Counted from the first letter of the stretch, positions 33,104-41,965 are shown. The stretch is 64,000 bases of DNA from Nocardia sp. NBC_01327 (GCF_035958815.1 NZ_CP108383.1:248001-312000); one strand, 5' to 3'. Made by a program: numbers and translations. Notes: a model not told the origin generated them from the letters alone.

Positions 33104-33813
33104 CGGAGGGCCACGACCTCTGTGACGGCTACACCACGTGGGACGGGTCGTACGTGCTCGGCGCCCTGGCCCGCGACGAACGCCGCGAGTACGAGGACCA
33201 CCTGGCGACCTGCGACCACTGCCGGACGGCCGTGTCGAAGCTGGCCGGTCTACCCGGACTGCTGGCGCTGGTGGACGAGGACACGGCGCTTTCCATTGCG
33301 GCGCAGGAGGATCCGCCGACCGCGGTGCCTCCGCCGCCCGAGCGCATGCTGCCGCAGCTGGCGGAGCAGGCCCGGAAGAGGGAGCGCCGCAAGCGATTTT
33401 GGTCGGTGGGCGGCGCGGTGATGGCGGCCGCGGCTACCGCCCTGATCGCGGTGCCGGTGACGGCCACCCTCGCCGAGCGTGACGTTCCGGCCATCGAGCA
33501 GGTGGTGGCCCAGGGGCCGCTGCAGGCTCAGGCCGAAACCCCGATCGTCGCCACCTACAAACTGCTCTCGGTCAACGGGCAGACGCGCGTGGACATGATC
33601 TGCAACTACCCGCCGTCCAGCGAGATCTACGCGTGGCAGCTGTCGCTGTGGGTGGTGCGCGCCGACGGCACCCAGTCGAAACTGGCGGAGTGGACGGCGA
33701 AGCCGGGCCAGGTGTTCACCCCGGACGGCACCACCTCGGCCACGCCGGGCGATGTGAAATCGGTGGAGATCCGCAATGCCACCGGCAAGGTGCTGCTGGC
33801 GGCCGGGCTCTGA
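33100..33813 (+). CDS. rslA: Zinc-associated anti-sigma factor RslA
   Basis: A 237-residue membrane anti-sigma factor for SigL. The cytoplasmic zinc domain has HLATCDHC (H-x3-C-x2-C), then a single transmembrane helix (VGGAVMAAAATALIAVPVTA, about residues 104-125). An extracytoplasmic beta domain ends with SVEIRNATGKVLLAAGL. The order and layout match mycobacterial RslA. The ATG overlaps the sigL stop, ensuring stoichiometric synthesis. Release of SigL on oxidation of the zinc site is known for the family. Confidence 0.9.
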   Translation: MTEGHDLCDGYTTWDGSYVLGALARDERREYEDHLATCDHCRTAVSKLAGLPGLLALVDEDTALSIAAQEDPPTAVPPPPERMLPQLAEQARKRERRKRFWSVGGAVMAAAATALIAVPVTATLAERDVPAIEQVVAQGPLQAQAETPIVATYKLLSVNGQTRVDMICNYPPSSEIYAWQLSLWVVRADGTQSKLAEWTAKPGQVFTPDGTTSATPGDVKSVEIRNATGKVLLAAGL

Positions 33814-33822
33814 ACGCACGAG

Positions 33823-33852
33823 AACGACGCACCCGAGGGGGTGCGTCGTTTT
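33823..33852. terminator. Terminator after rslA (bidirectional)
   Basis: Perfect 12-bp stem (33823-33834 with 33839-33850), GAGG loop and a short T-run. It lies between convergent rslA and the DrrB-type gene. Confidence 0.85.
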
Positions 33853-33873
33853 CGCGTCGCGCAGGGTGTGCGA

Positions 33874-34644
33874 TCAGCTCGTCTTACGCTTGAAAGTCGA
33901 GGTGGACCAGAAGTATCCGATACCGCCGAGCACCAGGCACCAGGCGATGGCGAGGATGCCGTTGTGGCCGATTTCGGTGCCCATCAGCAGTCCGCGCAGG
34001 GTTTCGGTGATGGGGGTGAAGGGCTGGTATTCGGCGAACTGCTTCACACCGGCGGGCATGGTGTCGGTGGGCACCAGACCGCTGCCGAGGAAGGGCAGCA
34101 GCAGGATCGGCGTGGCCAGATTGCTCGCGCTCTCCGGATTCTGCGCGACCAGGCCGAACCCCGCGCCGAGCCAGTTCAGCGCGTAGACGGTCAGGCCGAT
34201 GAGCCCGAAGGCCGCCAGCCAGCCCAGCACACCCGCATCGTGCGACCGGAAGCCGATGAGCACCGCCACCAGGGTCATGAGGCTCACGCCCGCCATGCCC
34301 TGGATCCAGGTGCCGACGACCTGACCGGTCAGCACCGACGACTGCGAAATATGCATGGTGCGAAAGCGATTGACGATGCCCTTGGTCATATCCGAATTGA
34401 TCGACACCGCGATGCCCGCGATCATGTACGACGGAATCATGAGCATCATGCCGGGTGTCAGGTACTGGATGTACTTGGCGCCGCCGGTCGCGCCCCGCAG
34501 TGCGCCGCCGAAGATGTAGTTGAACATGAGCAGCATGACGATCGGCATGACCAGCACGCCGATGGTCATTCCCGGATACCGCTTGGCGTGCACCAGATTC
34601 CGGCGCAGCATCGTTTTCGAATCGGCGAACGCAGTGCTACTCAT
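33874..34644 (-). CDS. DrrB-family ABC exporter permease
   Basis: A 256-residue ABC-2 permease with six helices and family motifs HAKRYPGMTIGVLVMPIVML, NYIFGG, TPGMMLMIPSYMIAGIAVSI, GIVNRFRTMHIS and LGSGLVPTDTMPAGVKQFAE. It is the membrane half of a daunorubicin-resistance-type exporter. The ATG at 34644 overlaps the ATPase stop (4 bases). The substrate is unknown; a lipid or hydrophobic drug is typical. Confidence 0.92.
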   Translation of the reverse strand: MSSTAFADSKTMLRRNLVHAKRYPGMTIGVLVMPIVMLLMFNYIFGGALRGATGGAKYIQYLTPGMMLMIPSYMIAGIAVSINSDMTKGIVNRFRTMHISQSSVLTGQVVGTWIQGMAGVSLMTLVAVLIGFRSHDAGVLGWLAAFGLIGLTVYALNWLGAGFGLVAQNPESASNLATPILLLPFLGSGLVPTDTMPAGVKQFAEYQPFTPITETLRGLLMGTEIGHNGILAIAWCLVLGGIGYFWSTSTFKRKTS

Positions 34645-35600
34645 CGTGAGTTTTCCTTTTCGGGAGCGTGGCCACCGGTGAGGGCCAGGAAGACGTCGTC
34701 GAGATCAGGGGTGTGCACGGACAGTCCGGCGGGTTCGATACCGGCGGCATCGAGGCGGTCGATCACCTCGCGCACCGAGCGCACGCCGCCGTCGCTCGGC
34801 ACGGCCAGGGTGAGATCGCCGTTGACCTGGGCGGCATTGCCCAAAGCCCGTGCGGCATTATCGAGTTCGGCACGATCGTTGAAATCCAGCCGGACATAAC
34901 CGCCCGGCACCAGCCGCTTGAGCTGATCGGGCGTGCCCTCCGCGACCAGCCGGCCCTGGTGCAGCACCGCGATGCGGTCGGCCAGCTGATCGGCCTCCTC
35001 CAGGTACTGGGTGGTGAGGAAGACGGTCACACCGCCCGCGACCAGATCGCGAATGATGTCCCACATGACCCGGCGGCTGCGCGGGTCCAGGCCGGTGGTG
35101 GGCTCGTCGAGGAAGATGATGCGCGGCTCGCCGACCAGGGTCATGGCCAGATCGAGACGACGGGTCATACCGCCGGAGTATCCGGAGGCCACCTTGTCGC
35201 CCGCGTCGACCAGATCGAACTTCTCCAGCAGATCCGCTGCGCGACGACGGCTTTCACTACCCGGCAGATGGTGCAGGTCGCCCATGAGCAGCAGGTTCTC
35301 GCGGCCGGTGAGCAGTTCGTCGACGGCGGAGAACTGCCCGGTGACGCCGATGACCGAGCGCACGTCGTCCGGCTGGGTCGCGAGATCGTAACCGCCGACC
35401 CGCATCTCGCCGCCGTCCGCCTTGATCAGCGTGGACAGGATCTGCACGGTGGTGGTCTTGCCCGCGCCGTTCGGTCCGAGCAGCGAGTAGATGCTGCCTT
35501 CGGGAACGGTGAAGTCGATCCGGTCGAGCACAATGTGCTCCCCGAACGATTTGCACAGACCCGCAGCCGCGATGGCTGCCGGGCGGTGGGCGGTGGTCAT
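34641..35600 (-). CDS. DrrA-family ABC exporter ATPase
   Basis: A 319-residue ATP-binding subunit. Walker A GPNGAGKTTT, signature YSGGMTRRLDLA (DrrA-type), Walker B IIFLDEPTTGLDPRSR, and a C-terminal DrrA-specific domain (about 225-315, ending LDDVFLALTGG). It forms an exporter with the coupled permease. The neighbouring EXLDI gene on the same strand upstream is a frequent companion and probably its regulator (inference). Confidence 0.93.
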   Translation of the reverse strand: MTTAHRPAAIAAAGLCKSFGEHIVLDRIDFTVPEGSIYSLLGPNGAGKTTTVQILSTLIKADGGEMRVGGYDLATQPDDVRSVIGVTGQFSAVDELLTGRENLLLMGDLHHLPGSESRRRAADLLEKFDLVDAGDKVASGYSGGMTRRLDLAMTLVGEPRIIFLDEPTTGLDPRSRRVMWDIIRDLVAGGVTVFLTTQYLEEADQLADRIAVLHQGRLVAEGTPDQLKRLVPGGYVRLDFNDRAELDNAARALGNAAQVNGDLTLAVPSDGGVRSVREVIDRLDAAGIEPAGLSVHTPDLDDVFLALTGGHAPEKENSR

Positions 35601-35744
35601 GGGGTCCCCTTCTCATCAACAGGTACGCATGAATGCATGGCTTACCTAAGCCGTGACCGCTGGGCTGCGATCAAAGCTGTTATGTGTTCAGTTGTTGTAG
35701 GGCGGAGTTGCGTTGTGCGACAGGGTCGTTCAGGACGCCAGAGC

Positions 35745-36260
35745 TCAGATGTCGAGCACTTCGGTGACCCGGTGCTCGGTGATATCGACTACGCGGGCGA
35801 AGAGCCGATCGGGGATCTTGCCCTCCAGCTCGCCGACGGTGTCGACGACCTCGAAGAGGTAGTCACCCCAATCCTGTTCGCCCACACCGAGAAAGCGCCG
35901 CCACTGCTTCCAGTCCTTGAGAATGTTGGTATCGGTCGGGAATTCACTCCAGTAGGAGAAGTGGCTGTGCACCGCGTACGCGCCTTTGCGTGTGCGGTAC
36001 ACCCGAATGTCCTCGACGCGCTTGTCGCCGACCTGGTGCCACTCGGTCAGCAGTGCGCCGGAGAAGCGGATCTGCCGCACCCCGTCCTTGCCGACCTTCA
36101 GGACCACCTCGTCGTAGCCCTCGATGCGGTCCTCCTCGAGCTCGATGAAGCGCCGCAGTGCCGTCACGATCGCGCCCGACAGATTGCCCCCCACCAGCTC
36201 CTGCGCGCGCTGAAACAGCTTGAGGTCCTCATCGGAAACGTAGATCGTCTTGTTCGGCAT
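35745..36260 (-). CDS. EXLDI family protein with ribbon-helix-helix-like N-terminus
   Basis: A 171-residue protein that ends in TEVLDI, the E-x-L-D-I tail that defines the family. The N-terminus (KTIYVSDEDLKLFQRAQELV, then NLSGAIVTALRRFIE) has the strand-helix-helix pattern of ribbon-helix-helix DNA-binding proteins. The middle is a Trp-rich sensor-like domain (HSHFSYWSEFPTDTNILKDW). I start at ATG 36260, right after a TATAGT -10 box, so the mRNA is leaderless. A perfect palindrome overlaps this promoter, suggesting autorepression. It is encoded upstream of the DrrAB exporter. Confidence 0.88.
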   Translation of the reverse strand: MPNKTIYVSDEDLKLFQRAQELVGGNLSGAIVTALRRFIELEEDRIEGYDEVVLKVGKDGVRQIRFSGALLTEWHQVGDKRVEDIRVYRTRKGAYAVHSHFSYWSEFPTDTNILKDWKQWRRFLGVGEQDWGDYLFEVVDTVGELEGKIPDRLFARVVDITEHRVTEVLDI

Positions 36261-36296
36261 GACCCAACTATACGTAGACGTATACATACATTGCAA
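36261..36296 (-). promoter_or_regulatory. Leaderless EXLDI promoter with overlapping operator
   Basis: On the minus strand: -35 TTGCAA (36291-36296), 18-base spacer, -10 TATAGT (36267-36272), 6 bases, ATG at 36260. A 16-bp palindrome TATACGTAGACGTATA (36269-36284; perfect 7-bp arms) covers the -10 box and spacer, as for a repressor site. Confidence 0.75.
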
Positions 36297-36408
36297 GAGG
36301 GGCGGGGACTCGCCCTGCGGCCACAGGATTGAACCGGCAACCGCTCGCATTCGTATCCCGAGTACAGACTCGGGAGTCCGGTGTCAGGCACCGAAGGGAG
36401 CCGCCTCC

Positions 36409-38229
36409 ATGCACAATCGCACACGCGTGGTGGATCACCTGGTCAAAGCCGTCTCGGAGCTGGGCGTGCGGCATATATTCGGCGTCGACGGCGCGAATAT
36501 CGAGGACCTCTACGACGCGGCTTTCGATCATCGCGAGCTTGTCACCGCGGTAGTCGCCAAGCACGAATTCTCCGCCGCCACCATGGCCGACGGCTACGCC
36601 CGCTCCACCGCCGGTCTCGGCGTGGTCGCGGCCACCTCCGGCGGCGGCGCCATGAATCTGGTCGCCGGGCTGGCCGAATCCTTCACCTCCCGCGTCCCCG
36701 TGCTCGCGCTGGTCGGGCAGCCGCCGACCGTCCTGGAGGGCAAGGGCGCCTTTCAGGACACGAGCGGGCGGGCCGGCGCCTTCGACGCGGTTCGGCTGTT
36801 CACGCCGATCTCGCACTACTGCGCCCGCGTCGAGGCCCCCGCCGACCTGCCCGCTCACCTGACCCGCGCCATCCATGCCACCCAGCACGGTGGTCCGGCG
36901 GTCTTATTGCTGCCCAAGGATATTCAGCAGGCGGAACTCGTCGCGCCCGCATTCACGCCGCCGCCGCGCGCCTATCGCCGCGATACCGCGAGCCTGTGGA
37001 GAGTTGTGCATACCTTGCAGGCTGCCCGGGTCATCGGCAAGGTGGTGATCATCGCCGGTGATCAGGTCGCGCGCGACGGCGCGCGCGGCGAACTGGCGCA
37101 GCTCGCCGCGGTGCTCGATGCCGCCGTCGGCGTGGCCCCGGACGCGAAGGATGTCTACCACCACGCGGATCCCGGATTCTGCGGCGTGGCGGGCAGCATG
37201 GGGCATCCGGAACTCATCGAGGCGCTGCACCGGGCCAGCCTCTGCCTGCTCATCGGCACCCGTATGCCGGTCACCGCCCGCGCCGGGCTGGAGGACGCGC
37301 TGGCGGAGGTGCCGCTCGCCAGCATCGGCGGCGACATCCCGTTCCTGGGCTCGATCCACGCGCGCAGCACCGATCTGTCGCTCACGCTCACCGAGCTGAT
37401 CGGTGAATTGACCGCTGCCACACCGATTCACCTGCGCGGCCGCAGCGGCGACGGGGTTGTGGACAACCCCCGGCATATCCGGTTCAGCCTGCAATTGGTC
37501 CCGGACGACAGCACGGTTTCGGATCTATCCACAACTGTCACAGGTCTATCCACAGAGTCCGGCGACGCGGTGGTCATCCCCCTCCAGACCGCGCGCGGCG
37601 AGCAGCCCGAGGATACGCCCGCACAAGGTCCGGGACTGCGGTACCGGGAGGTGGTCGAGGCCGTCAACCAGGCGCTGCCCGAGGGGGCGGATGTCTTCGC
37701 CGACGCCGGGAATACCGGTGCGGCAGTGGTGCATCACCTGCGGCTGCCGCGCGACGGCCGGTTCACGGTGGCCCTGGGGATGGGCGGGATGGGGTACGCG
37801 TTCGGGGCCGGAATCGGCTCGGCCTTCGCCCGGTCGCAGCGCCCGGACGGGAGTATGCGGCGCACCTTCGTCATCGCCGGTGACGGTGCGTTCTTCATGC
37901 ACGGCATGGAGATTCACACCGCCATCGAGCACAACCTGCCCATCACCTTCATCGTCCTCAACAACAACGCGCATGCCATGTGCATAACTCGCGAACAGCT
38001 GTACTACGGGGATCGGTACAGCTTCAACAGATTTCGACCGGCGTATCCGGGCGCCGGTCTCGCGGCCATGTTCCCGGATCTGTGCACACACGCACCCATC
38101 ACCAGAGCCGACCTCGCCGAATCACTTCGGCACTGCGTCGGCAGTCCAGGTCCGTCGTTCATCGCCGTCGACTGCGATCCCGACGAAATCCCACCTTTCA
38201 CGCCGTTTCTGACGGCACCGCGGAGGTAA
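36409..38229 (+). CDS. Thiamine-diphosphate-dependent enzyme (acetolactate-synthase-like)
   Basis: A 606-residue ThDP enzyme with the three-domain layout of acetolactate synthase/pyruvate decarboxylase. The PYR domain carries the cofactor-activating Glu53 in AKHEFSAATMADGYA; the middle domain (about 190-350) contains GDQVARDGARGELAQLAAVL; the PP domain has the ThDP motif GDGAFF (491-496) to NNNAHAM. Acidic linkers around 380-430 are unusual. It probably decarboxylates a 2-oxo acid and transfers the resulting acyl anion. It starts a four-gene operon with KAS III and aminotransferase genes, suggesting secondary metabolism rather than branched-chain amino-acid synthesis. Confidence 0.88.
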   Translation: MHNRTRVVDHLVKAVSELGVRHIFGVDGANIEDLYDAAFDHRELVTAVVAKHEFSAATMADGYARSTAGLGVVAATSGGGAMNLVAGLAESFTSRVPVLALVGQPPTVLEGKGAFQDTSGRAGAFDAVRLFTPISHYCARVEAPADLPAHLTRAIHATQHGGPAVLLLPKDIQQAELVAPAFTPPPRAYRRDTASLWRVVHTLQAARVIGKVVIIAGDQVARDGARGELAQLAAVLDAAVGVAPDAKDVYHHADPGFCGVAGSMGHPELIEALHRASLCLLIGTRMPVTARAGLEDALAEVPLASIGGDIPFLGSIHARSTDLSLTLTELIGELTAATPIHLRGRSGDGVVDNPRHIRFSLQLVPDDSTVSDLSTTVTGLSTESGDAVVIPLQTARGEQPEDTPAQGPGLRYREVVEAVNQALPEGADVFADAGNTGAAVVHHLRLPRDGRFTVALGMGGMGYAFGAGIGSAFARSQRPDGSMRRTFVIAGDGAFFMHGMEIHTAIEHNLPITFIVLNNNAHAMCITREQLYYGDRYSFNRFRPAYPGAGLAAMFPDLCTHAPITRADLAESLRHCVGSPGPSFIAVDCDPDEIPPFTPFLTAPRR

Positions 38230-38231
38230 TC

Positions 38232-38891
38232 GTGACCACCAGCGCCCTGCCTGCACTCAGCGATATCCCCGAGGGGGTGGTGCCCGGACTCTTGCGTATC
38301 GAGAACTCCGATCGCGAGGCCACCACGCCCGTCATCCTCGAAATGCTCCGGTCGGTGTACCCGCACGATCAGATCTTCGGCGACTACTGCCCGGTCCAGG
38401 CCTATATCGAGGCGCCTCCGCGCGAGCTGTACGAATATCTCGCGGACACACGGTCTCTGGAGGAGTGGACCTACAGCCTGCGCGGCTTCACCGAAACCGC
38501 GGAGCCGGGCCTGTGGGAGTCGTATGACCGGCTGGGCCCCAATACCCGCATCTACACCCGCACGGTCGCCAATCCCGATGCCATGACGGTGGATTACCAC
38601 TGCGCGTGGGATCAGAGCAAGCACCTGTGGATGATCTACCTGATGCGGGTGGTGGATGCGCAGGTGGTGTTCGACAAGCCCGGTTCGGTGGTGCTGTGGA
38701 CGAACTGCCATCACCCGTTCTACGACCGGAATCCCTACCAGGACAGCGCACCCGAGGGCCGCAAGGTGTGGGTCGGCGACTTCTGGGAGATGTTCTCCGC
38801 CGGGCACCAGCTGGAGATGGACAACCTCAAGGCGATCGCCGAGTACCGCGCCGCACACGGACTCCCGCTCACCCCCGACTGGATGAAGTAG
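38232..38891 (+). CDS. SRPBCC-fold protein (cyclase/aromatase-like)
   Basis: A 219-residue soluble protein. From residue 55 on it reads as a START/SRPBCC domain: YIEAPPRELYEYLADTRSLE, WTYSLRGFTETAEPGLWESY, CAWDQSKHLWMIYLMRVVDA, and a final helix (FSAGHQLEMDNLKAIAEYRA). Such domains bind hydrophobic molecules and act as polyketide cyclases or lyases. GTG 38232 begins 2 bases after the ThDP gene stop, so it is co-transcribed. The function within the pathway is inferred: binding or cyclizing a carbon chain. Confidence 0.75.
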   Translation: MTTSALPALSDIPEGVVPGLLRIENSDREATTPVILEMLRSVYPHDQIFGDYCPVQAYIEAPPRELYEYLADTRSLEEWTYSLRGFTETAEPGLWESYDRLGPNTRIYTRTVANPDAMTVDYHCAWDQSKHLWMIYLMRVVDAQVVFDKPGSVVLWTNCHHPFYDRNPYQDSAPEGRKVWVGDFWEMFSAGHQLEMDNLKAIAEYRAAHGLPLTPDWMK

Positions 38892-38902
38892 GTAGGCGCA
38901 CC

Positions 38903-39946
38903 ATGGATTTCACGGACCCCGCACTGCGTATCGTGCCCCCGGTCAGCCTGGTCGACGTGGCCAGCTATCTGCCCGGTGAGCCGGTCGGCACCGAATACTT
39001 CACCCAGTTCTCCCGCTCCGAGCGGATGGCCAAGAACGTCATGTTCCGCGCCCCCAAGGGCCGCCACCACATCGGCCGCGATACGCGGGTGCACGAGATG
39101 GCGGAGCAGGCCATCGCGCCACTCATCGAACGCCATGGGGCACAGGAGATCTCGAATATCGATATTCTCATCACGCATACCCAGCTGCCGGAGAACCCGG
39201 TGCTGGGCGCGGGTGGCGAGGTGGCGCGCCGGCTGAATATGAACCCCCGCTTCGTCTTCGATGTGCACAATGGCGGATGCGCCGCCTTCGTACACATGAT
39301 GTGGCTGGCCCGCACCATCATGCTGACCACCGATGCGCGCACGGCACTCATCGTCGCCACCCAGAACTGCGCGGGGCCGGTATTCACCCAGACCGAGATC
39401 CGCAAGCTCGCGCAGGCCCCGGTGCCCGGGGACGGTTGCGGTGTCGGATTTCTGGTGAAGAACAACAGCGCACCGATTCTCGATATCGAATGCCGCACCT
39501 ATCCGGAGTTCGCCGGGGATATGGAGTTCTCCACCGGCTCCGATCGCAAGTACTGGGAGCCCGGAGAGGGGCAGGGTTGTGTGAGCTTCACCGAATCCAA
39601 GGTGGCCAAGGTGTTCGCGCGCGGCAACCGGCTGGTGCCCGAGGTGGCGCACGAGGTGTGCAAGCGCATCGGGGTGAAGAGCAGCGATATCGACACCCTG
39701 GTCACCAATCAGCCCAACCGGCTGTTCCTGCGCAATTGGCACGATGCGCTGGAACTGCCCGCCGAACGACATCCCGACACCTTCGATCAGTGCGGAAACC
39801 TGTTCGCCGCAGGTATTCCCGTCACGCTCGACACCGAGAACCAGGCGGGGCGGCTGCGCAATGGTTCGGTCGTGCTCATGTCGGCCTTCGCGCATGCGGG
39901 AGACTTCGCGGGCGCGGCGGCCGTGCGCTGGGGCGCGGCGCGATGA
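38903..39946 (+). CDS. KAS III (FabH-like) homologue with altered triad
   Basis: A 347-residue thiolase-fold condensing-enzyme homologue. The nucleophile Cys126 lies in VHNGGCAAFVH and Asn299 in CGNLFAAGIPV matches the FabH Asn, but the FabH catalytic His (HQAN) is Asn269 in TNQPNRLFL. That argues against ordinary decarboxylative condensation and for acyl transfer or a different C-C, C-O or C-N bond formation. The RERM-like N-terminal region and the WEPGEGQGCVSF segment are unlike housekeeping FabH. It overlaps the aminotransferase gene by ATGA. Confidence 0.83.
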   Translation: MDFTDPALRIVPPVSLVDVASYLPGEPVGTEYFTQFSRSERMAKNVMFRAPKGRHHIGRDTRVHEMAEQAIAPLIERHGAQEISNIDILITHTQLPENPVLGAGGEVARRLNMNPRFVFDVHNGGCAAFVHMMWLARTIMLTTDARTALIVATQNCAGPVFTQTEIRKLAQAPVPGDGCGVGFLVKNNSAPILDIECRTYPEFAGDMEFSTGSDRKYWEPGEGQGCVSFTESKVAKVFARGNRLVPEVAHEVCKRIGVKSSDIDTLVTNQPNRLFLRNWHDALELPAERHPDTFDQCGNLFAAGIPVTLDTENQAGRLRNGSVVLMSAFAHAGDFAGAAAVRWGAAR

Positions 39947-41043
39947 GTGCGTCGCTGGAGGCCTACCGCTTCGAGACGGTGCGCTTCGATCTCAGTCTGA
40001 GCGAGAACCCGTTTCCGCCACTGCCTTCCGTCATGCGCGCCCTCGACGACAGCATGGCCAAGGCGAATCGCTATCCGGAATTCCTGCCGCGCGCACTGCC
40101 CCGGATCATCGCGGACCATATCGGCGTGGACCCGGACCAGGTGGTGGTCGGATCGGGTGCGACCGGGGTGGCCATGCAGATCATGCAGACGCTGCCCGCT
40201 CCAGGGGCCCGATTCGTTTTCGCCACACCGACTTTCGACGGCTATCCGATCATGAGCGGTATGGTCGGACTGCGCTCGCATCCGGTGGCGCTGGACTCGT
40301 CCGGGCGGCAGGACCTGTGGGCCATGGCGCGGGCGGTGGACGAGCACACCGGGCTGGTGGCGGTGTGCCGGCCGCACAATCCGACGGGCACCGTCGTTCC
40401 GGCCAGCGAGTTGAAGGCCTTCCTGTACTCGGTACCGGCCACCGTGCCGGTCATTCTCGACGAGGCGTATATCGAATTCCTCGGCGCGACAGACACGCTC
40501 GACACCGTGGAGTTGGTGCGGCGGCACCCGAATGTGCTGGTGCTGCGCACCTTCTCGAAGGCGTACGGGCTCGCCGGACTGCGCATCGGATATGCCTTCG
40601 GCGCACCGGAACTGGTGCGGCGCGTGCACCGGCTGCAGCTGCCGTTCGGGACGCCGGCGGCCGCCCTCGCCGCGGTGAGCGCCTCCTATGCGGCGGAAGC
40701 CGAACTCGGCGAGCGCATCCTGCGCATCACCACCGAGCGGGAACTGTTGCGAACAGCGCTGCGGCGCAATGGCATTCGGGTGCCGCGCAGCAGCGCGAAC
40801 TTCCTCTACCTGCCAGGCCGCGAGGTCGCACCGGCACTGGCGCGCGCCGGGATCGTGGCCAAACGCTATCCGGACGGCAGTGCGCGCATCGCGGTCGGCG
40901 ATCCGACGGCCGGGCGCGCGGTGTTGAAGGCCCTGGCCGCCCGGCCTGCCACGGGTGCGCGGCCACTGCGCCGGGATGACAGCCGGGTGCTCTCGCTCAC
41001 GGTGCGCTCCGAGCCCAGCGTTGTGCGAGCGCCGCACAGGTGA
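39943..41043 (+). CDS. PLP-dependent aminotransferase (class I/II, HisC-like)
   Basis: A 366-residue fold-type I aminotransferase resembling histidinol-phosphate aminotransferase. LSLSENPFPPLPSVMRAL at the N-terminus, CRPHNPTGTVV, ILDEAYIEFLG, and PLP-binding Lys206 in TFSKAYGLAGLRIGYA. Its place in this operon suggests it aminates a ketone made upstream rather than functioning in histidine synthesis. The last 47 bases overlap the convergent symporter-family gene, so the annotated C-terminus (about 20 residues after RPATGARPL) is not typical of the fold. Confidence 0.87.
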   Translation: MSASLEAYRFETVRFDLSLSENPFPPLPSVMRALDDSMAKANRYPEFLPRALPRIIADHIGVDPDQVVVGSGATGVAMQIMQTLPAPGARFVFATPTFDGYPIMSGMVGLRSHPVALDSSGRQDLWAMARAVDEHTGLVAVCRPHNPTGTVVPASELKAFLYSVPATVPVILDEAYIEFLGATDTLDTVELVRRHPNVLVLRTFSKAYGLAGLRIGYAFGAPELVRRVHRLQLPFGTPAAALAAVSASYAAEAELGERILRITTERELLRTALRRNGIRVPRSSANFLYLPGREVAPALARAGIVAKRYPDGSARIAVGDPTAGRAVLKALAARPATGARPLRRDDSRVLSLTVRSEPSVVRAPHR

Positions 41044-41965
41044 TCAGCTGGATCTGATGGAAGACCATGAGCGGCAGCACGATCAGGCCGATGGGATGGC
41101 CCGCGAACAGGACCGTCGCCATCGGCAGACCCGTGGCCAGGCTCTTCTTCGACCCGCAGAACACCACCACGATCCGATCGCCGCGATCGAAGTGCACGGC
41201 CTTGCCGAGCGCCGAGGTCGCGGCGATCACCAGTGCCAGCAGGACGCAGCACACCAGGACCAGGAGCAGAATTCGCCACGGGGACAGGGAATGCCAGATG
41301 CCCTCCACCATGCCCGCGCTGAAGGCGCTGTAGACCACCAGCAGGATGGAACCGCGATCCACCAGCTTGGTCGGCTCCGCATAGCGGGCGAGGAAACCCT
41401 TCACCTTCGGGCGGATCAGCTGGCCGAGGAAGAACGGCACCAGCAGCTGCAGCACGATATCGCCGATCGAGGACAGATCGACCTTCGCCTGACCGGTGGT
41501 GTTCATGAGCAGGATCACCAGGGCGGGGGTGAGGAAGACGCCGAGCAGATTGGAGAGCGTGGCGCTCACGATCGCGCCCGCCACATTGCCCTTGGCGATC
41601 GAGGTGAAGGCGATCGACGACTGCACCGTGGACGGCACCAGGCACAGGAACAGCAGCCCGGTGTAGAGATCGTCGGTCAGTACATGCGGCACCAGCACTC
41701 GCGCGGCAACACCGAGAATCGGGAAGAGCACGAAGGTGCAGGCGAGCACGGTGATGTGCAACCGCCAGTGCTTCAGACCGGTGACCGCCTCGTGCGAGGA
41801 CAGGCGCGCGCCGTACAGCAGAAACAGCAAAGCGATGGCAATCTTCGTCAGCCAGGTCACCACCGTCGCGGCCTCACCTCGCGCCGGGAAGACGCTGGCC
41901 ACAGCGACGGTGGCGAGAATCGACAGGATGAAGCCGTCGATGTAGAACTTGCTGAGAAATCGCAC
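40997..41965 (-). CDS. Bile acid:Na+ symporter family transporter (SBF-like)
   Basis: A 322-residue membrane protein with about ten helices and the SBF-like family features: LLYGARLSSHEAVTGLKHWR, PSTVQSSIAFTSIAKGNVAG (crossover region) and VVVFCGSKKSLATGLPMATV. The substrate is unknown; relatives move organic anions, including sterol acids. It is convergent with and overlaps the aminotransferase gene, so it may or may not serve the biosynthetic operon as its transporter. Confidence 0.9.
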   Translation of the reverse strand: MRFLSKFYIDGFILSILATVAVASVFPARGEAATVVTWLTKIAIALLFLLYGARLSSHEAVTGLKHWRLHITVLACTFVLFPILGVAARVLVPHVLTDDLYTGLLFLCLVPSTVQSSIAFTSIAKGNVAGAIVSATLSNLLGVFLTPALVILLMNTTGQAKVDLSSIGDIVLQLLVPFFLGQLIRPKVKGFLARYAEPTKLVDRGSILLVVYSAFSAGMVEGIWHSLSPWRILLLVLVCCVLLALVIAATSALGKAVHFDRGDRIVVVFCGSKKSLATGLPMATVLFAGHPIGLIVLPLMVFHQIQLITCAALAQRWARSAP

